The translations under genes and the position numbers were made by a program. The notes beneath the pieces were generated by a model that saw nothing but the letters and a program-made list of their open reading frames with translations, had not been told where the DNA came from and searched no databases. DNA of 64,000 nt from Oceanicola sp. D3 (GTDB lineage Bacteria; Pseudomonadota; Alphaproteobacteria; Rhodobacterales; Rhodobacteraceae). Positions 35,221 through 43,355 of the stretch are shown in pieces. Within the stretch, counting starts at the first letter, position 1; each line of letters starts with the position of its first letter. Where the stretch lies: the NCBI RefSeq assembly GCF_006351965.1, contig NZ_CP040932.1:2790001-2854000 (forward strand), read 5' to 3'.

Positions 35221-36846
35221 ATGACCCTGACCCTTCGCATCGACAATTTCCCCTCCCTGCCCGACGGCGGGCCGATCGAGTTTTCGACCGATCAGGGCGG
35301 GTTCGAAATCGGGCGCGACCCGGCGATGGATTGGACCCTGCCCGACCCCAACCGCTTCGTCTCTTCCTGCCACGCAGAGATCCGCTACGAAAACGGCACC
35401 TACTGGCTCTATGACGTGTCGACCAACGGCACCTTCGTTAACGGTGGCTCGATGCGGGTGAAGAGCCCCTACCAGCTGCAATCGGGCGATAAGCTCCAGA
35501 TCGGCCACTACCTTGTGGTGGCGCAGGTGGCTGCGGCGCAATCTGCCCCCGCCCCAGCGTTCGAGGCCCCTCCCCCCGCCAGCCCCGGCCCCTCTGCCTT
35601 CGATCAGGGCGGCGGCGGTGGCGGCGGCGATATCTGGTCTGTCGGTGGCGGCGGCGGTGGCTCCGGTGCCGCAGCCCCGCCCAGCAGCGGCGATTTCTCG
35701 TCTCGCAGCGGTGTTGGCGGCATGTCGGACTTTGGCGATCAGCATATCGATCTGCCCGACTTTGGCGGCAGCGAAACCGGCACGCCCCCGCCCCCCGCCC
35801 AGGGTGGCGCAGGCGGCGGCTCGCCCTTTGGCGACGCACCGCCACCGCAGCAGCCGCCCCAAGCGCCGCCGCCCCAGCAGCCGCCCGTCTCCGAGAGCGC
35901 CTCGCCCTTCGGAGATGTGCCGCCGCCCAGCGCGCCCGAGCCGCAGGCCCCGCCCCCGGCGCAGGAAACCACCGGCTCGCCCTTCGGCCCCGGGCCCTCG
36001 GCACCGCCAGAAGCGCCGGAGCAGGCACCGCAGCCCCCCGAAACCACAGGCTCGCCCTTTGGGCCGGGCCCGGCTGAAACGCCGGCTCAGGCCGAGCCGC
36101 CGCAGCAACAACAGCCCCCCGCGCCGGAACCCACACCCGCCGCTCCGCCACCCCCGACTCCCGCTGCGCCGCCCCCCGTCAGCCCGACGGCGCCCGCAGC
36201 CGAGGCCTTCGCGGCGCCGCCGGTGCAGGCCCCCTCTACCCCGCTGCCCAAGGCAGGCAGCGTGGGCGATGTCTCGGGCCTTCTGGCCGCCATCGCCGAT
36301 GGCGCAGGGATCAGCCCCAAGGCCTTCGAAGGCCCGGACCCGGGCGCAGTGGCGCATGAAATCGGTCGCGCCCTGCGGATCATGGTCGGCGAGCTGGCCG
36401 GGCTGCTCAAAGCCCGCGCCGCCACCAAGCAAAGCCTCAAGTCGGGCAGCCGCACGATGATTGGGGCCGATGCCAACAACCCGCTGAAGTTCATGCCCGG
36501 TGCCGCCGAGCAGCTTGAGGTGATGTTCGGAACCGGCCGTCAGGGCTACATGCGTGGCGCCGAGACGGTGCAGAAGAGCTTCAACGACATCAAGATGCAC
36601 CAATATGCCGTGCACGCGGCGCTTCAGCCCGCGCTGGCCCGCCTGCTGGAAGACATGAGCCCCGAAGCCGTGGAAGAAAAGGTGGAGGGCGGTCGCTTCG
36701 GCGGCAAGGATTCCCGCGCCTGGCAGATCTATGTCGAGCGCTGGGACGCCAAGACCCACCCCTATGACAACGGCATGCTCGACGTCTTCCTCGCCTACTT
36801 TTCCGAGGCCTATGACGACGTGATGGAAAAGACAGAAAATCAATAG
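35221..36846 (+). CDS. tagH: T6SS-associated FHA-domain protein TagH (Fha)
   Basis: A 541-residue protein with an N-terminal FHA domain (about 8-100). The phosphothreonine-binding residues are in place: FEIGRD (29-33), SSCHAEI (48-54) and STNGTFVNG (67-75). A linker of about 220 residues, rich in Pro, Gln, Ala and Gly and holding repeated SPFGD and SPFGPGP units, leads to the VasC/ImpI C-terminal domain (about 345-535, with MFGTGRQGYMRGAETVQKSF). Fha proteins read phosphothreonine made by PpkA and switch T6SS assembly on, with TagF as antagonist. Likely ligands here are the KTVI threonines of TssL, PpkA and the DUF6931-like protein. Confidence 0.92.
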   Translation: MTLTLRIDNFPSLPDGGPIEFSTDQGGFEIGRDPAMDWTLPDPNRFVSSCHAEIRYENGTYWLYDVSTNGTFVNGGSMRVKSPYQLQSGDKLQIGHYLVVAQVAAAQSAPAPAFEAPPPASPGPSAFDQGGGGGGGDIWSVGGGGGGSGAAAPPSSGDFSSRSGVGGMSDFGDQHIDLPDFGGSETGTPPPPAQGGAGGGSPFGDAPPPQQPPQAPPPQQPPVSESASPFGDVPPPSAPEPQAPPPAQETTGSPFGPGPSAPPEAPEQAPQPPETTGSPFGPGPAETPAQAEPPQQQQPPAPEPTPAAPPPPTPAAPPPVSPTAPAAEAFAAPPVQAPSTPLPKAGSVGDVSGLLAAIADGAGISPKAFEGPDPGAVAHEIGRALRIMVGELAGLLKARAATKQSLKSGSRTMIGADANNPLKFMPGAAEQLEVMFGTGRQGYMRGAETVQKSFNDIKMHQYAVHAALQPALARLLEDMSPEAVEEKVEGGRFGGKDSRAWQIYVERWDAKTHPYDNGMLDVFLAYFSEAYDDVMEKTENQ

Positions 36847-36882
36847 TTTGCGCGGCGAAGCTGCCCTGTGACAAAACCGTTA

Positions 36883-36927
36883 AATTCAGGGCCATACCTT
36901 GACATTTCGGCCCTGAATTCATAGGTT
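36883..36927 (+). promoter_or_regulatory. promoter with flanking 11-base palindrome upstream of the OmpA-like gene
   Basis: TTGACA (36899-36904) and TAGGTT (36922-36927) are separated by 17 bases, a good sigma-70-type pair. An inverted repeat with 11-base perfect arms (AATTCAGGGCC at 36883-36893 and GGCCCTGAATT at 36909-36919) surrounds the -35 hexamer. This is a convincing geometry for a repressor or activator site. It starts 37 bases after the tagH stop. Confidence 0.55.
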
Positions 36928-36963
36928 GGCTCCACTGCCTTATTTAGCAAAACGGTGATTTAA

Positions 36964-37479
36964 ATGCGCAATCTGCTCCTCTCTTCTGCTCTGGTTGCAG
37001 CCTCCGCGCTGGCCGCCAACGCCCAGTCCGCAACGCCCTATTCCGCTGACGATGTGGCCAACTTCCTCGTCGACAGTGCCGATCTCGGCCTGAACCGCGG
37101 CATCTGCATCGGCACCGCCGAGGAATGCGCCCCGCCCAAGCCCAAGGGCATGGACATGATGATCAACTTCGAACTCGACAGCGCCGAGCTGACCGAGGAG
37201 GCCAAGGCTTCCCTCGCCGTCGTGGCGCAGGCGTTCGAGGATGAGCGGCTCAAGAAGGCCCGCTTCATGATCGAAGGTCACACCGATGCCCGCGGCACCG
37301 AAAACTACAATGGCAACCTCTCCGAGGATCGCGCCGCCTCCGTGAAGGCCTACCTGATCGGCCTCGGCGTCACCGAAGAGCGGCTCTCTGCCATGGGATT
37401 CGGTGAGAGCACGCCCCGCACCGAAGACCCGATGGATCCGGAAAACCGGCGCGTCGAACTGCGGATCGACCTGCAATAA
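36964..37479 (+). CDS. OmpA-family periplasmic protein in the T6SS locus
   Basis: A 171-residue protein with a clear signal peptide (RNLLLSSALVAASALAANAQ) and a short region with two cysteines (GICIGTAEECAP), which may form a disulphide. An OmpA-like peptidoglycan-binding domain (about 60-170) follows: INFELDSAELTEEA, FMIEGHTDARGTENYN, LSEDRAASVKAYL and ENRRVELRI. No barrel is present. It should sit in the periplasm on peptidoglycan. With tssJ absent it might help fix the TssL-TssM complex in the wall, although TssL already has such a domain. It appears to have its own promoter and terminator. Confidence 0.85.
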   Translation: MRNLLLSSALVAASALAANAQSATPYSADDVANFLVDSADLGLNRGICIGTAEECAPPKPKGMDMMINFELDSAELTEEAKASLAVVAQAFEDERLKKARFMIEGHTDARGTENYNGNLSEDRAASVKAYLIGLGVTEERLSAMGFGESTPRTEDPMDPENRRVELRIDLQ

Positions 37480-37511
37480 CCTCTCGGGTCATGCCCTTAG
37501 GTCAAGTTCAC

Positions 37512-37545
37512 ACGCCGTCCCTGCCCCGGGGCGGCGTTTCTTTTT
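37512..37545 (+). terminator. intrinsic terminator after the OmpA-like gene
   Basis: A GC-rich interrupted stem (ACGCCG with CGGCGT, inner CCC with GGG) is followed by TTTCTTTTT. It lies 32 bases after the stop and would isolate the OmpA-like gene from tssA. Confidence 0.75.
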
Positions 37546-37670
37546 GGTGAAAATTCCGTTTATCCGCCCGCAGGCTGAATTTTTAGAGTGACCTCGGGGC
37601 CTTAACAGGCCAGTATCGCCGCCAAACAGACGAGGGTGCCGCAAAGCATCCCAACCGACCGGGAAGATAG

Positions 37671-39029
37671 ATGCGCTACGACAATCTCTTCGAGCCGATC
37701 TCTGATGATCAGCCGTGCGGCCCTGACCTGCTGCTCGAAGATGACGACGACTATATCGAATACTACTTCGAAGCGATCGACCGTGTGCCGATGCGCTACA
37801 TCGTCAGTGGCGAAACCGGCGAGGTCTTTGACCGCAAGAACATCGACATCAAGAAAGAGGTCGCCGCGATCGACAAGCTGCTGGGGCGCACGCGCTGCCT
37901 GCGGCTGCTGGCGCTGGAGGCGCAGTTTCAGGCGCTGGCCGGGCGGATCGTGGGCTTCTCGGAATGCGTTCAGGCCATGCAGGGCCTGCTGGAGCGCTAT
38001 TGGGCCGATGTGAACCCCAAGATCGAAGAGGGCGATTCCACCGAACGGCGCAACGCCATCGAGCTGCTCAACGAGATGGGCCAGGTGGTGATGCCGCTGG
38101 AACATGCGCCGCTGCTGGAAGACCGGCGGGCCGGGCGCTTCTCGTTCCGCGACTACGAGCTTTCGACCGGCAAGAAGGAGCCGCGCGGCACAGAAACCGC
38201 CGCCGCCGATGCCGGGGCCATCACCACCGCGCTGCAAAGCGCCGACAATGCCGCCACCGTCGATCAGCTCTACGAGGCGCTGACGCTGGCCCGCGCAGGC
38301 TGCGCGGCGATGAAGAACACCTGCATGCTGGGTGACAGCGGCGCCTTCTCGCCCCAGTTCGACAACCTCGATGAAACTCTGCGCGACATGATCGCGCTCT
38401 TCGACGATGCTCGCCCCGACCTTGCCGGCGGCACAGACGCGGCAACGGAGGCCGAGGCAGGCGATGGCACCCCGGGCGAGCCCGGAGAAGAGGGCGCCCC
38501 CGCCGCCGTGGCAGGCGGCAATGTTTCGGTCTCGTCCGGCCCGCCCACCATGGTCGGCCCCGTGCCCAACCATGCCACCGCAAAAGCGGCGCTGGAGGCG
38601 ATCGAGGCCTACTTTGCCTCCGTCGAGCCCTCCGCCCCCGCCTTGCTGTTGATCCGGCAGGCGCAGGATCTTTTCGGCAAACCGCTGACCGAGGCTCTTG
38701 AGGCCCTGCTGCCGGGCATGTCGGGCAATGCGATTGTCGATTTCGGCTCCAAGGAGGGCTTCATGCTCGACTTTGGCCGGATGAGCCAGCTGGCGGCCTA
38801 CGAGTTGCCCGCCGGTGCCGCGGCGGTTGATACCGGCCCGGCCGAGCCCGTTGTCTGCGAAAACCGCGAACAGGCCGCCGCCCTGCTTACGGCGGTCGAG
38901 AACTTCTTTCGGCAAACCGAGCCTTCCAGCCCGGTGCCGGTCTTGCTCTTCAAGGCCAAGACCTATCTCAACCGCGATTTCTCGTCGATAATTGGTGACC
39001 TGTTCCAACACATGGACCAACCCGGCTGA
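37671..39029 (+). CDS. tssA: T6SS protein TssA (ImpA)
   Basis: A 452-residue protein with the ImpA N-terminal domain (about 1-130). It begins LFEPISDDQPCGPDLLLEDDDDYIEYYFEA and has LRLLALEAQFQALAGRIVGF and RYWADVNPKIEEGD. The C-terminal half ends in a helical domain (EPSSPVPVLLFKAKTYLNRDFSSIIGDLF). TssA proteins cap the growing sheath or stabilise the baseplate. A GGAAG ribosome site is five bases before the ATG. The gene follows the OmpA-gene terminator and precedes tssB by 95 bases. A Glu/Gly/Ala-rich linker lies in the middle of the protein. Confidence 0.93.
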   Translation: MRYDNLFEPISDDQPCGPDLLLEDDDDYIEYYFEAIDRVPMRYIVSGETGEVFDRKNIDIKKEVAAIDKLLGRTRCLRLLALEAQFQALAGRIVGFSECVQAMQGLLERYWADVNPKIEEGDSTERRNAIELLNEMGQVVMPLEHAPLLEDRRAGRFSFRDYELSTGKKEPRGTETAAADAGAITTALQSADNAATVDQLYEALTLARAGCAAMKNTCMLGDSGAFSPQFDNLDETLRDMIALFDDARPDLAGGTDAATEAEAGDGTPGEPGEEGAPAAVAGGNVSVSSGPPTMVGPVPNHATAKAALEAIEAYFASVEPSAPALLLIRQAQDLFGKPLTEALEALLPGMSGNAIVDFGSKEGFMLDFGRMSQLAAYELPAGAAAVDTGPAEPVVCENREQAAALLTAVENFFRQTEPSSPVPVLLFKAKTYLNRDFSSIIGDLFQHMDQPG

Positions 39030-39068
39030 CGCTCGGTCAGCCACCCCCCTTCTGCGGGGGCAAAACAT

Positions 39069-39098
39069 TTGACAAAGCAGGGGCCACGTGGCTTCAAT
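39069..39098 (+). promoter_or_regulatory. possible promoter upstream of tssB
   Basis: TTGACA (39069-39074) is followed after 18 bases by TTCAAT (39093-39098). A weak C5/G5 hairpin at 39045-39060 precedes it. This suggests that the sheath genes can be transcribed separately from tssA. Confidence 0.4.
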
Positions 39099-39124
39099 TG
39101 CTTAAGTATTAGGGAGATTTTCAC

Positions 39125-39664
39125 ATGGCTGATTCAGCAACCCGATTCATCAAACGCAACCGCCCCCCTCGGGTGCAGATCGCCTACGAAGACCCGTATG
39201 ACAGCGAAAAGAATGTCGAGCTGCCCTTCGTGATGGGCGTGATGGCAGACCTGTCCGGCAACTCTTCGGCAGTCGAGAAAGACCCGATGGCAGAGCGCAA
39301 GTTCACCCAGGTCGATACCGAGAACTTCGATGATTACATGGATGCCGTCGCTCCCGGCGTGTCGTTCAACGTCGACAACAAGCTGGGCGAGGAAGAGGGC
39401 GAGAAGCTGGGTGTGAGCCTGAACTTCTCCAAGATGTCCGACCTTGATCCGGGCGAGATCGCCAAACAGGTGCCCGCACTCAAGAAGCTGCTGGACGCCC
39501 GCGACGAGCTGGCCAACCTACAGCGCTACATGAACGGCAAGTCCGGCGCGCAGGACCAGCTGCGCAAGCTGCTCGCCGACCCCGAGATGATGAAGCTGCT
39601 CGCCGAGAAGCGCGCCGACATCAACGACGACAACGAAGAGGGCGGCGAGGAGAGCGAGGGCTGA
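39125..39664 (+). CDS. tssB: T6SS contractile sheath small subunit TssB (VipA)
   Basis: A 179-residue protein of normal length. It begins with the conserved RNRPPRVQIAYEDPYD and has ELPFVMGVMADLSGNS, KFTQVDTENFDDYMDAVAPGVSFNVDNKL and LKKLLDARDELANLQRYMNG. It pairs with TssC to form the contractile sheath. AGGGAG lies eight bases before the ATG. The C-terminus is acidic (NDDNEEGGEESEG). tssC follows after 95 bases. Confidence 0.96.
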   Translation: MADSATRFIKRNRPPRVQIAYEDPYDSEKNVELPFVMGVMADLSGNSSAVEKDPMAERKFTQVDTENFDDYMDAVAPGVSFNVDNKLGEEEGEKLGVSLNFSKMSDLDPGEIAKQVPALKKLLDARDELANLQRYMNGKSGAQDQLRKLLADPEMMKLLAEKRADINDDNEEGGEESEG

Positions 39665-39759
39665 GGCCCGCGCACACCGCCTCCTGATACCTCGCGGGAA
39701 GGGGCGCCGCTGCAAGAGGCCCCCTCCCCCGGACAGAACCAAAGACAGGGACCAGACAC

Positions 39760-41250
39760 ATGGCAACCGAAGCCCAACAGGAAGCCGGCGCCGCAGGTGG
39801 TGAGGTCGACGAACTCGACGCCTTCTCCGCAGCGCTGAAGACCAACTTCAAACCCCGCTCCGACACCGCCGCCACCGAAGTGGAAAACGCGGTATCGACG
39901 CTGGTGAAAACGGCGCTCTCCGACAGCACCGTGATCAAGGAAGACATCCTCGACACCGTCGACGAGATGATCGCCAAGCTGGATGAAAAGCTGACCAGCC
40001 AGGTCAACGAGATCATCCACCACGACCAATATCAGCAGATCGAAAGCGCATGGCGCGGGCTGCATCACTGCGTGATGAACTCCGAACCTGACGCAACGAT
40101 GAAGATCAAGGTGCTCAACGTCTCCAAGAAAGAGCTTGAGCGCGAGCTGCGCAGCTTCCCCGGCGCGAAGTGGGACCAGTCGCCGCTGTTCAAGCAGATC
40201 TACGAGCACGAATTCGGCCAGCTCGGCGGCCAGCCCTACGGCGCGCTGATCGGCGACTTCTACTTCGATCACAGCCCCGCCGACGTGCGCCTGCTGCGTG
40301 ACCTCGGCAAAATCGCCGCCGCCTCCATGGCGCCCTTCATCGCTGCCGCAGACTCCGGCCTGATGAACATGGACAGCTGGAACGACCTCAACAAGCCGGC
40401 CGACCTTGGCTCGATCTTCGAGACCCCGGATTACGCCGCCTGGAAGTCGCTGCGCGAGAGCGAAAACTCCCGCTACGTGGCCCTGACCGCCCCGCGCGTT
40501 CTGGCCCGCGAGCCCTATGGGCAAAACTCGCTGCCGGTCGAGGCCTTCAACTTCGAAGAAGAGACCGATGGCCACGAAGGCAAGAAATACGCCTGGATGA
40601 ACGCCTCCTACGCCATGGCGGCCAACATCGCCCGGGCGCACAAGGAATATGGCTGGACGGTCCGCATCCGTGGCGTGCAGTCGGGCGGCGAGGTGATCAA
40701 CCTGCCCACCCACACCTTCGACACCGGCGATGGCTCGACCGACCAGAAGTGCCCCACCGAGATTGCAATCTCGGATCGGCGCGAGGGCGAGCTTTCCAAG
40801 GCGGGCATCATCAGCCTCGTGCACCGCAAGAACACCGACAAGGCCGCCTTCATCGGTGCCCAGTCGCTCTACAAGCCGAAGTCCTATGTGGACCCAGAGG
40901 CAACCGCGGCCGACAACCTGTCGTCCCGCCTGCCCTATATCTTCGCGGTGTCGCGCTTCTCGCACTACCTCAAGTGCATCGTGCGCGACCAGATCGGCTC
41001 CACCAAAGAGCAAGACGTCCTTGAACGCGACCTGAAGAACTGGATCGCCCAGTATATCGACGGCGACCCCAAGAACTCTTCGGAAACCGCCAAGGCCAAG
41101 CGTCCGCTCGCAGGTGCCGAGATCAAGATCGTCCCCGACGAGGAGAACCCCGGCTATTACATGGGCAAGTTCTTCCTGCGTCCGCACTTCCAGATGGAAG
41201 GCATGGACATCGGCATGAGCCTCGTCTCCCGCCTGCCCTCCGGCGGCTGA
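39760..41250 (+). CDS. tssC: T6SS contractile sheath large subunit TssC (VipB)
   Basis: A 496-residue protein of normal length. It shows the family landmarks QQIESAWRGLHHCVMNSEP, QPYGALIGDFYFDHSP, DVRLLRDLGKIAAASMAPFIAA, a central PRVLAREPYG, and RFSHYLKCIVRDQIG, ending FQMEGMDIGMSLVSRLP. With TssB it forms the sheath whose contraction drives the Hcp tube, and it is recycled by the TssH ATPase. A strong hairpin follows the stop, before the hcp genes. Confidence 0.97.
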   Translation: MATEAQQEAGAAGGEVDELDAFSAALKTNFKPRSDTAATEVENAVSTLVKTALSDSTVIKEDILDTVDEMIAKLDEKLTSQVNEIIHHDQYQQIESAWRGLHHCVMNSEPDATMKIKVLNVSKKELERELRSFPGAKWDQSPLFKQIYEHEFGQLGGQPYGALIGDFYFDHSPADVRLLRDLGKIAAASMAPFIAAADSGLMNMDSWNDLNKPADLGSIFETPDYAAWKSLRESENSRYVALTAPRVLAREPYGQNSLPVEAFNFEEETDGHEGKKYAWMNASYAMAANIARAHKEYGWTVRIRGVQSGGEVINLPTHTFDTGDGSTDQKCPTEIAISDRREGELSKAGIISLVHRKNTDKAAFIGAQSLYKPKSYVDPEATAADNLSSRLPYIFAVSRFSHYLKCIVRDQIGSTKEQDVLERDLKNWIAQYIDGDPKNSSETAKAKRPLAGAEIKIVPDEENPGYYMGKFFLRPHFQMEGMDIGMSLVSRLPSGG

Positions 41251-41264
41251 TATTTCAAAGGGTT

Positions 41265-41288
41265 CGGGCCCTGTTTTTGCAGGGCCCG
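41265..41288 (+). terminator. hairpin between tssC and hcp (terminator or attenuator)
   Basis: Perfect 9-base arms CGGGCCCTG and CAGGGCCCG surround a T-rich 6-base loop, 15 bases after the tssC stop. No strong T tract follows, so partial attenuation or transcript protection is as likely as full termination. Confidence 0.5.
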
Positions 41289-41442
41289 TTCGGTTCCTTC
41301 ACGATTTCGTAAAAAAATTTGTGAGGGAGCCTTGCAACGGGAAGGATCGCTTCCCATCTCAGTAGGGACCGAGGATTACCGGTCTTTATTTCAAAACGGC
41401 AAGTTATTTGCTTCCACAAGGTAACCACAAGGAGATCAACTA

Positions 41443-41928
41443 ATGGCTACCGCTCTTTACATGAAACTCGATGGTGTCGAAGGCGAATGCGTGGTCGAAG
41501 GCTACGAAGGCTGGGTCGACCTGGAATCCATGTCTTTCGCAGGCTCGCAGTCTGTGACGATCGGCACCGGTCGCGGTGGCGGTTCGGGCAAAGTCTCGAT
41601 GGGTGACGTGATGTTCACCAAAATCTGCGACAAGTGCTCCACCGACCTGGTGAGGAAACTGGCCCTCGGTCAGCACTACGCCACGGTCGACATCCACGCC
41701 ACCAAAGCAACCGGCGACAAGCCGCTGCCCTACTTCACCATCAAGCTGACCCACGCCATGGTTTCCTCCATGAGCTTCGGCGGCGCTGGCGGCAACGACG
41801 TGATGACCGAGAGCGGCTCGCTCGCCTACCGTCAGATCGACGTTGAGTACAAAATCCAGAACGAAGATGGTACCGAAACCGGCACCACCACCGCTGGCTA
41901 CAACGTGGCCACCGGCGCTGGCATCTGA
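41443..41928 (+). CDS. hcp: T6SS tube protein Hcp (TssD), first copy
   Basis: A 161-residue Hcp-family protein. It starts MATALYMKLDGVEGE and contains VEGYEGWVDLESMSF, GTGRGGGSGKVSMGDVMFTKICDKCS and LPYFTIKLTHAMVSSMSFGG, with the usual final strand YRQIDVEYKIQNEDG. Hexameric rings stack into the tube expelled with VgrG and can carry small effectors in the lumen. AAGGAG eight bases upstream and a 192-base leader holding two hairpins (one at 41339-41355, arms GGGAAG/CTTCCC) suggest high and separately controlled expression. A perfect terminator follows. Confidence 0.97.
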   Translation: MATALYMKLDGVEGECVVEGYEGWVDLESMSFAGSQSVTIGTGRGGGSGKVSMGDVMFTKICDKCSTDLVRKLALGQHYATVDIHATKATGDKPLPYFTIKLTHAMVSSMSFGGAGGNDVMTESGSLAYRQIDVEYKIQNEDGTETGTTTAGYNVATGAGI

Positions 41929-41960
41929 TCCCAACCGGGTTCTGTCAGACGTTACAGAGG

Positions 41961-41991
41961 CGGGGCGCAGCGATGCGCCCCGTTTTCTTTT
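41961..41991 (+). terminator. intrinsic terminator after the first hcp gene
   Basis: Perfect 9-base arms CGGGGCGCA and TGCGCCCCG with a GCGA loop are followed by TTTTCTTTT. It lies 32 bases after the hcp stop, so most hcp transcripts should end here. Confidence 0.88.
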
Positions 41992-42156
41992 GTGCCCGCT
42001 CTTTCACTGCCCCGTCACTGCCCCGCCGCAGGCGTTTCATAGCTTGCCCAAACGTCAGGCAGTTGTCATACTTTCCGCGCCGGGCGGTTTTTTGCCCGCG
42101 TCAGTTAATTCAAGACCCAAGACCTTTACGCAAAATCATTCTGGAGGAGCCCATTC

Positions 42157-42639
42157 ATGGCGACAGCTCTCTACATGAAAATGGACGGTGTCGAAGGCGA
42201 GTGCGTCGTTGAAGGCTACGAAGGCTGGATCGACCTGCTGCGCATGGAATTCGGCGGCAGCCAGTCCACCACCCTCGGAACCGGGCGCGGTGGCGGCGCG
42301 GGCAAGGTTTCGATGGATGACCTGACGTTCACCAAGCTCTGCGACAAGTGTTCCCCGGGCCTCGTGCGCAAGCTCTGCCTCGGCGAGCACTACGACGACG
42401 TGCTGATCCACGTCACCAAGGCCACCGGCGGCGTCCCGCTGCCCTATTTCACCATAAAGCTGAACCATGCCCTGGTGTCCCACATGGAGTTCGGCGCGGC
42501 GGGCAAGGACGACCAGATGGTGGAGACGGGCAGCCTTTGCTACCGCCAGATCACCGTCGAGTATCGCATACAGAATGAAGACGGCACCGACATGGGCACA
42601 ACCATGGCCCAGTATAACGTGGCCACGGGCGTCAGCTGA
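42157..42639 (+). CDS. hcp: T6SS tube protein Hcp (TssD), second copy
   Basis: A 160-residue paralogue of the preceding Hcp, with the same start (MATALYMK), GTGRGGGAGKVSM, FTKLCDKCS and LPYFTIKLNHALVSHMEFG blocks. Differences cluster in the loop after VDL, around residues 85-95, and near the C-terminus. By eye roughly two thirds of positions agree, so this is an old tandem duplication and not a recent one. GGAGGAG before the ATG is a strong ribosome site. Two Hcp types could allow different cargo or mixed tubes. The following tssE gene lies 161 bases away. Confidence 0.97.
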   Translation: MATALYMKMDGVEGECVVEGYEGWIDLLRMEFGGSQSTTLGTGRGGGAGKVSMDDLTFTKLCDKCSPGLVRKLCLGEHYDDVLIHVTKATGGVPLPYFTIKLNHALVSHMEFGAAGKDDQMVETGSLCYRQITVEYRIQNEDGTDMGTTMAQYNVATGVS

Positions 42640-42800
42640 GCCACTGCACGCAAAGACGGCGAATTTCACGAAAAACTCCGCCCCTTCCCCCTTCACGGCA
42701 CCCCTCGCGGGCGCTAACGTTGACGTTGCGTTCGGGCACTCCCCCGGCGCGCAGTCCCGGCGCCCACCGGAAAAGCTCAATTGACCCGATGCGAGGCCCC

Positions 42801-43355
42801 ATGGCACGCGAAGCCAAGCAACAGCTGCAGATCCCGATCATGTATGCCTTCCGCGAGGCGTTTCGTGCCCGCGATGCCAAGGTTGATGGCACCAGCTACA
42901 AGGATGGCCAGCGCGTTCTGACAGATCGCGCCGCCGTGCGTCGCCGTGGCGCCAATGAAGCCCAGCTGCGCCGCAACCTCGAAATTGATCTCGTGCAACT
43001 CGCCAACACCATCAACCTCGATGCCTGCATGGATGTCGACGACCTCGAATACGTGCAGAAATCGGTGCTCAACTACGGGGTGGTGGATCTCTCCAACCTC
43101 ACCTCCGAAGATATCCAGGTTCAGCGCGTGCCCCAGCAACTTGCCCGCGCCCTGATCAACCACGAGCCGCGCTTCGTGCCCGAAACGATGGATGTGCAGC
43201 TGCGCGAGGAATTCGACGACGTGAACCAGAAGCTGATGTTCGACATCAACGCCGAGATGGCCTGCAAGCCGGTTGATATTCCTCTCGAATTTGTGGCCGA
43301 AATCGACGTAGGCTCCGGCAAGATGAAATTCTCGAATATCGAAGGCGCCGGATGA
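42801..43355 (+). CDS. tssE: T6SS baseplate subunit TssE (gp25-like)
   Basis: I choose the ATG at 42801 (184 residues); ATG 42789 is also possible. The open frame back to 42720 encodes Pro/Arg-rich sequence that is unlikely to be translated. The gp25-like core includes RRNLEIDLVQLANTINLDACMDVDDLEYVQKSVLNYGVVDLSNLT and the final VDIPLEFVAEIDVGSGKMKFSNIEG. TssE starts sheath polymerisation at the baseplate. Its stop overlaps the tssF start as ATGA, so the two are coupled. The N-terminal part around AKVDGTSYKDGQRVLTDR is longer than in many TssE proteins. Confidence 0.9.
   Translation: MAREAKQQLQIPIMYAFREAFRARDAKVDGTSYKDGQRVLTDRAAVRRRGANEAQLRRNLEIDLVQLANTINLDACMDVDDLEYVQKSVLNYGVVDLSNLTSEDIQVQRVPQQLARALINHEPRFVPETMDVQLREEFDDVNQKLMFDINAEMACKPVDIPLEFVAEIDVGSGKMKFSNIEGAG

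Noticed and set aside
42720-42800. Upstream extension of tssE
   Set aside because: It encodes Pro/Arg/Ser-rich sequence unlike TssE N-termini, and ATG codons closer to the domain are available.
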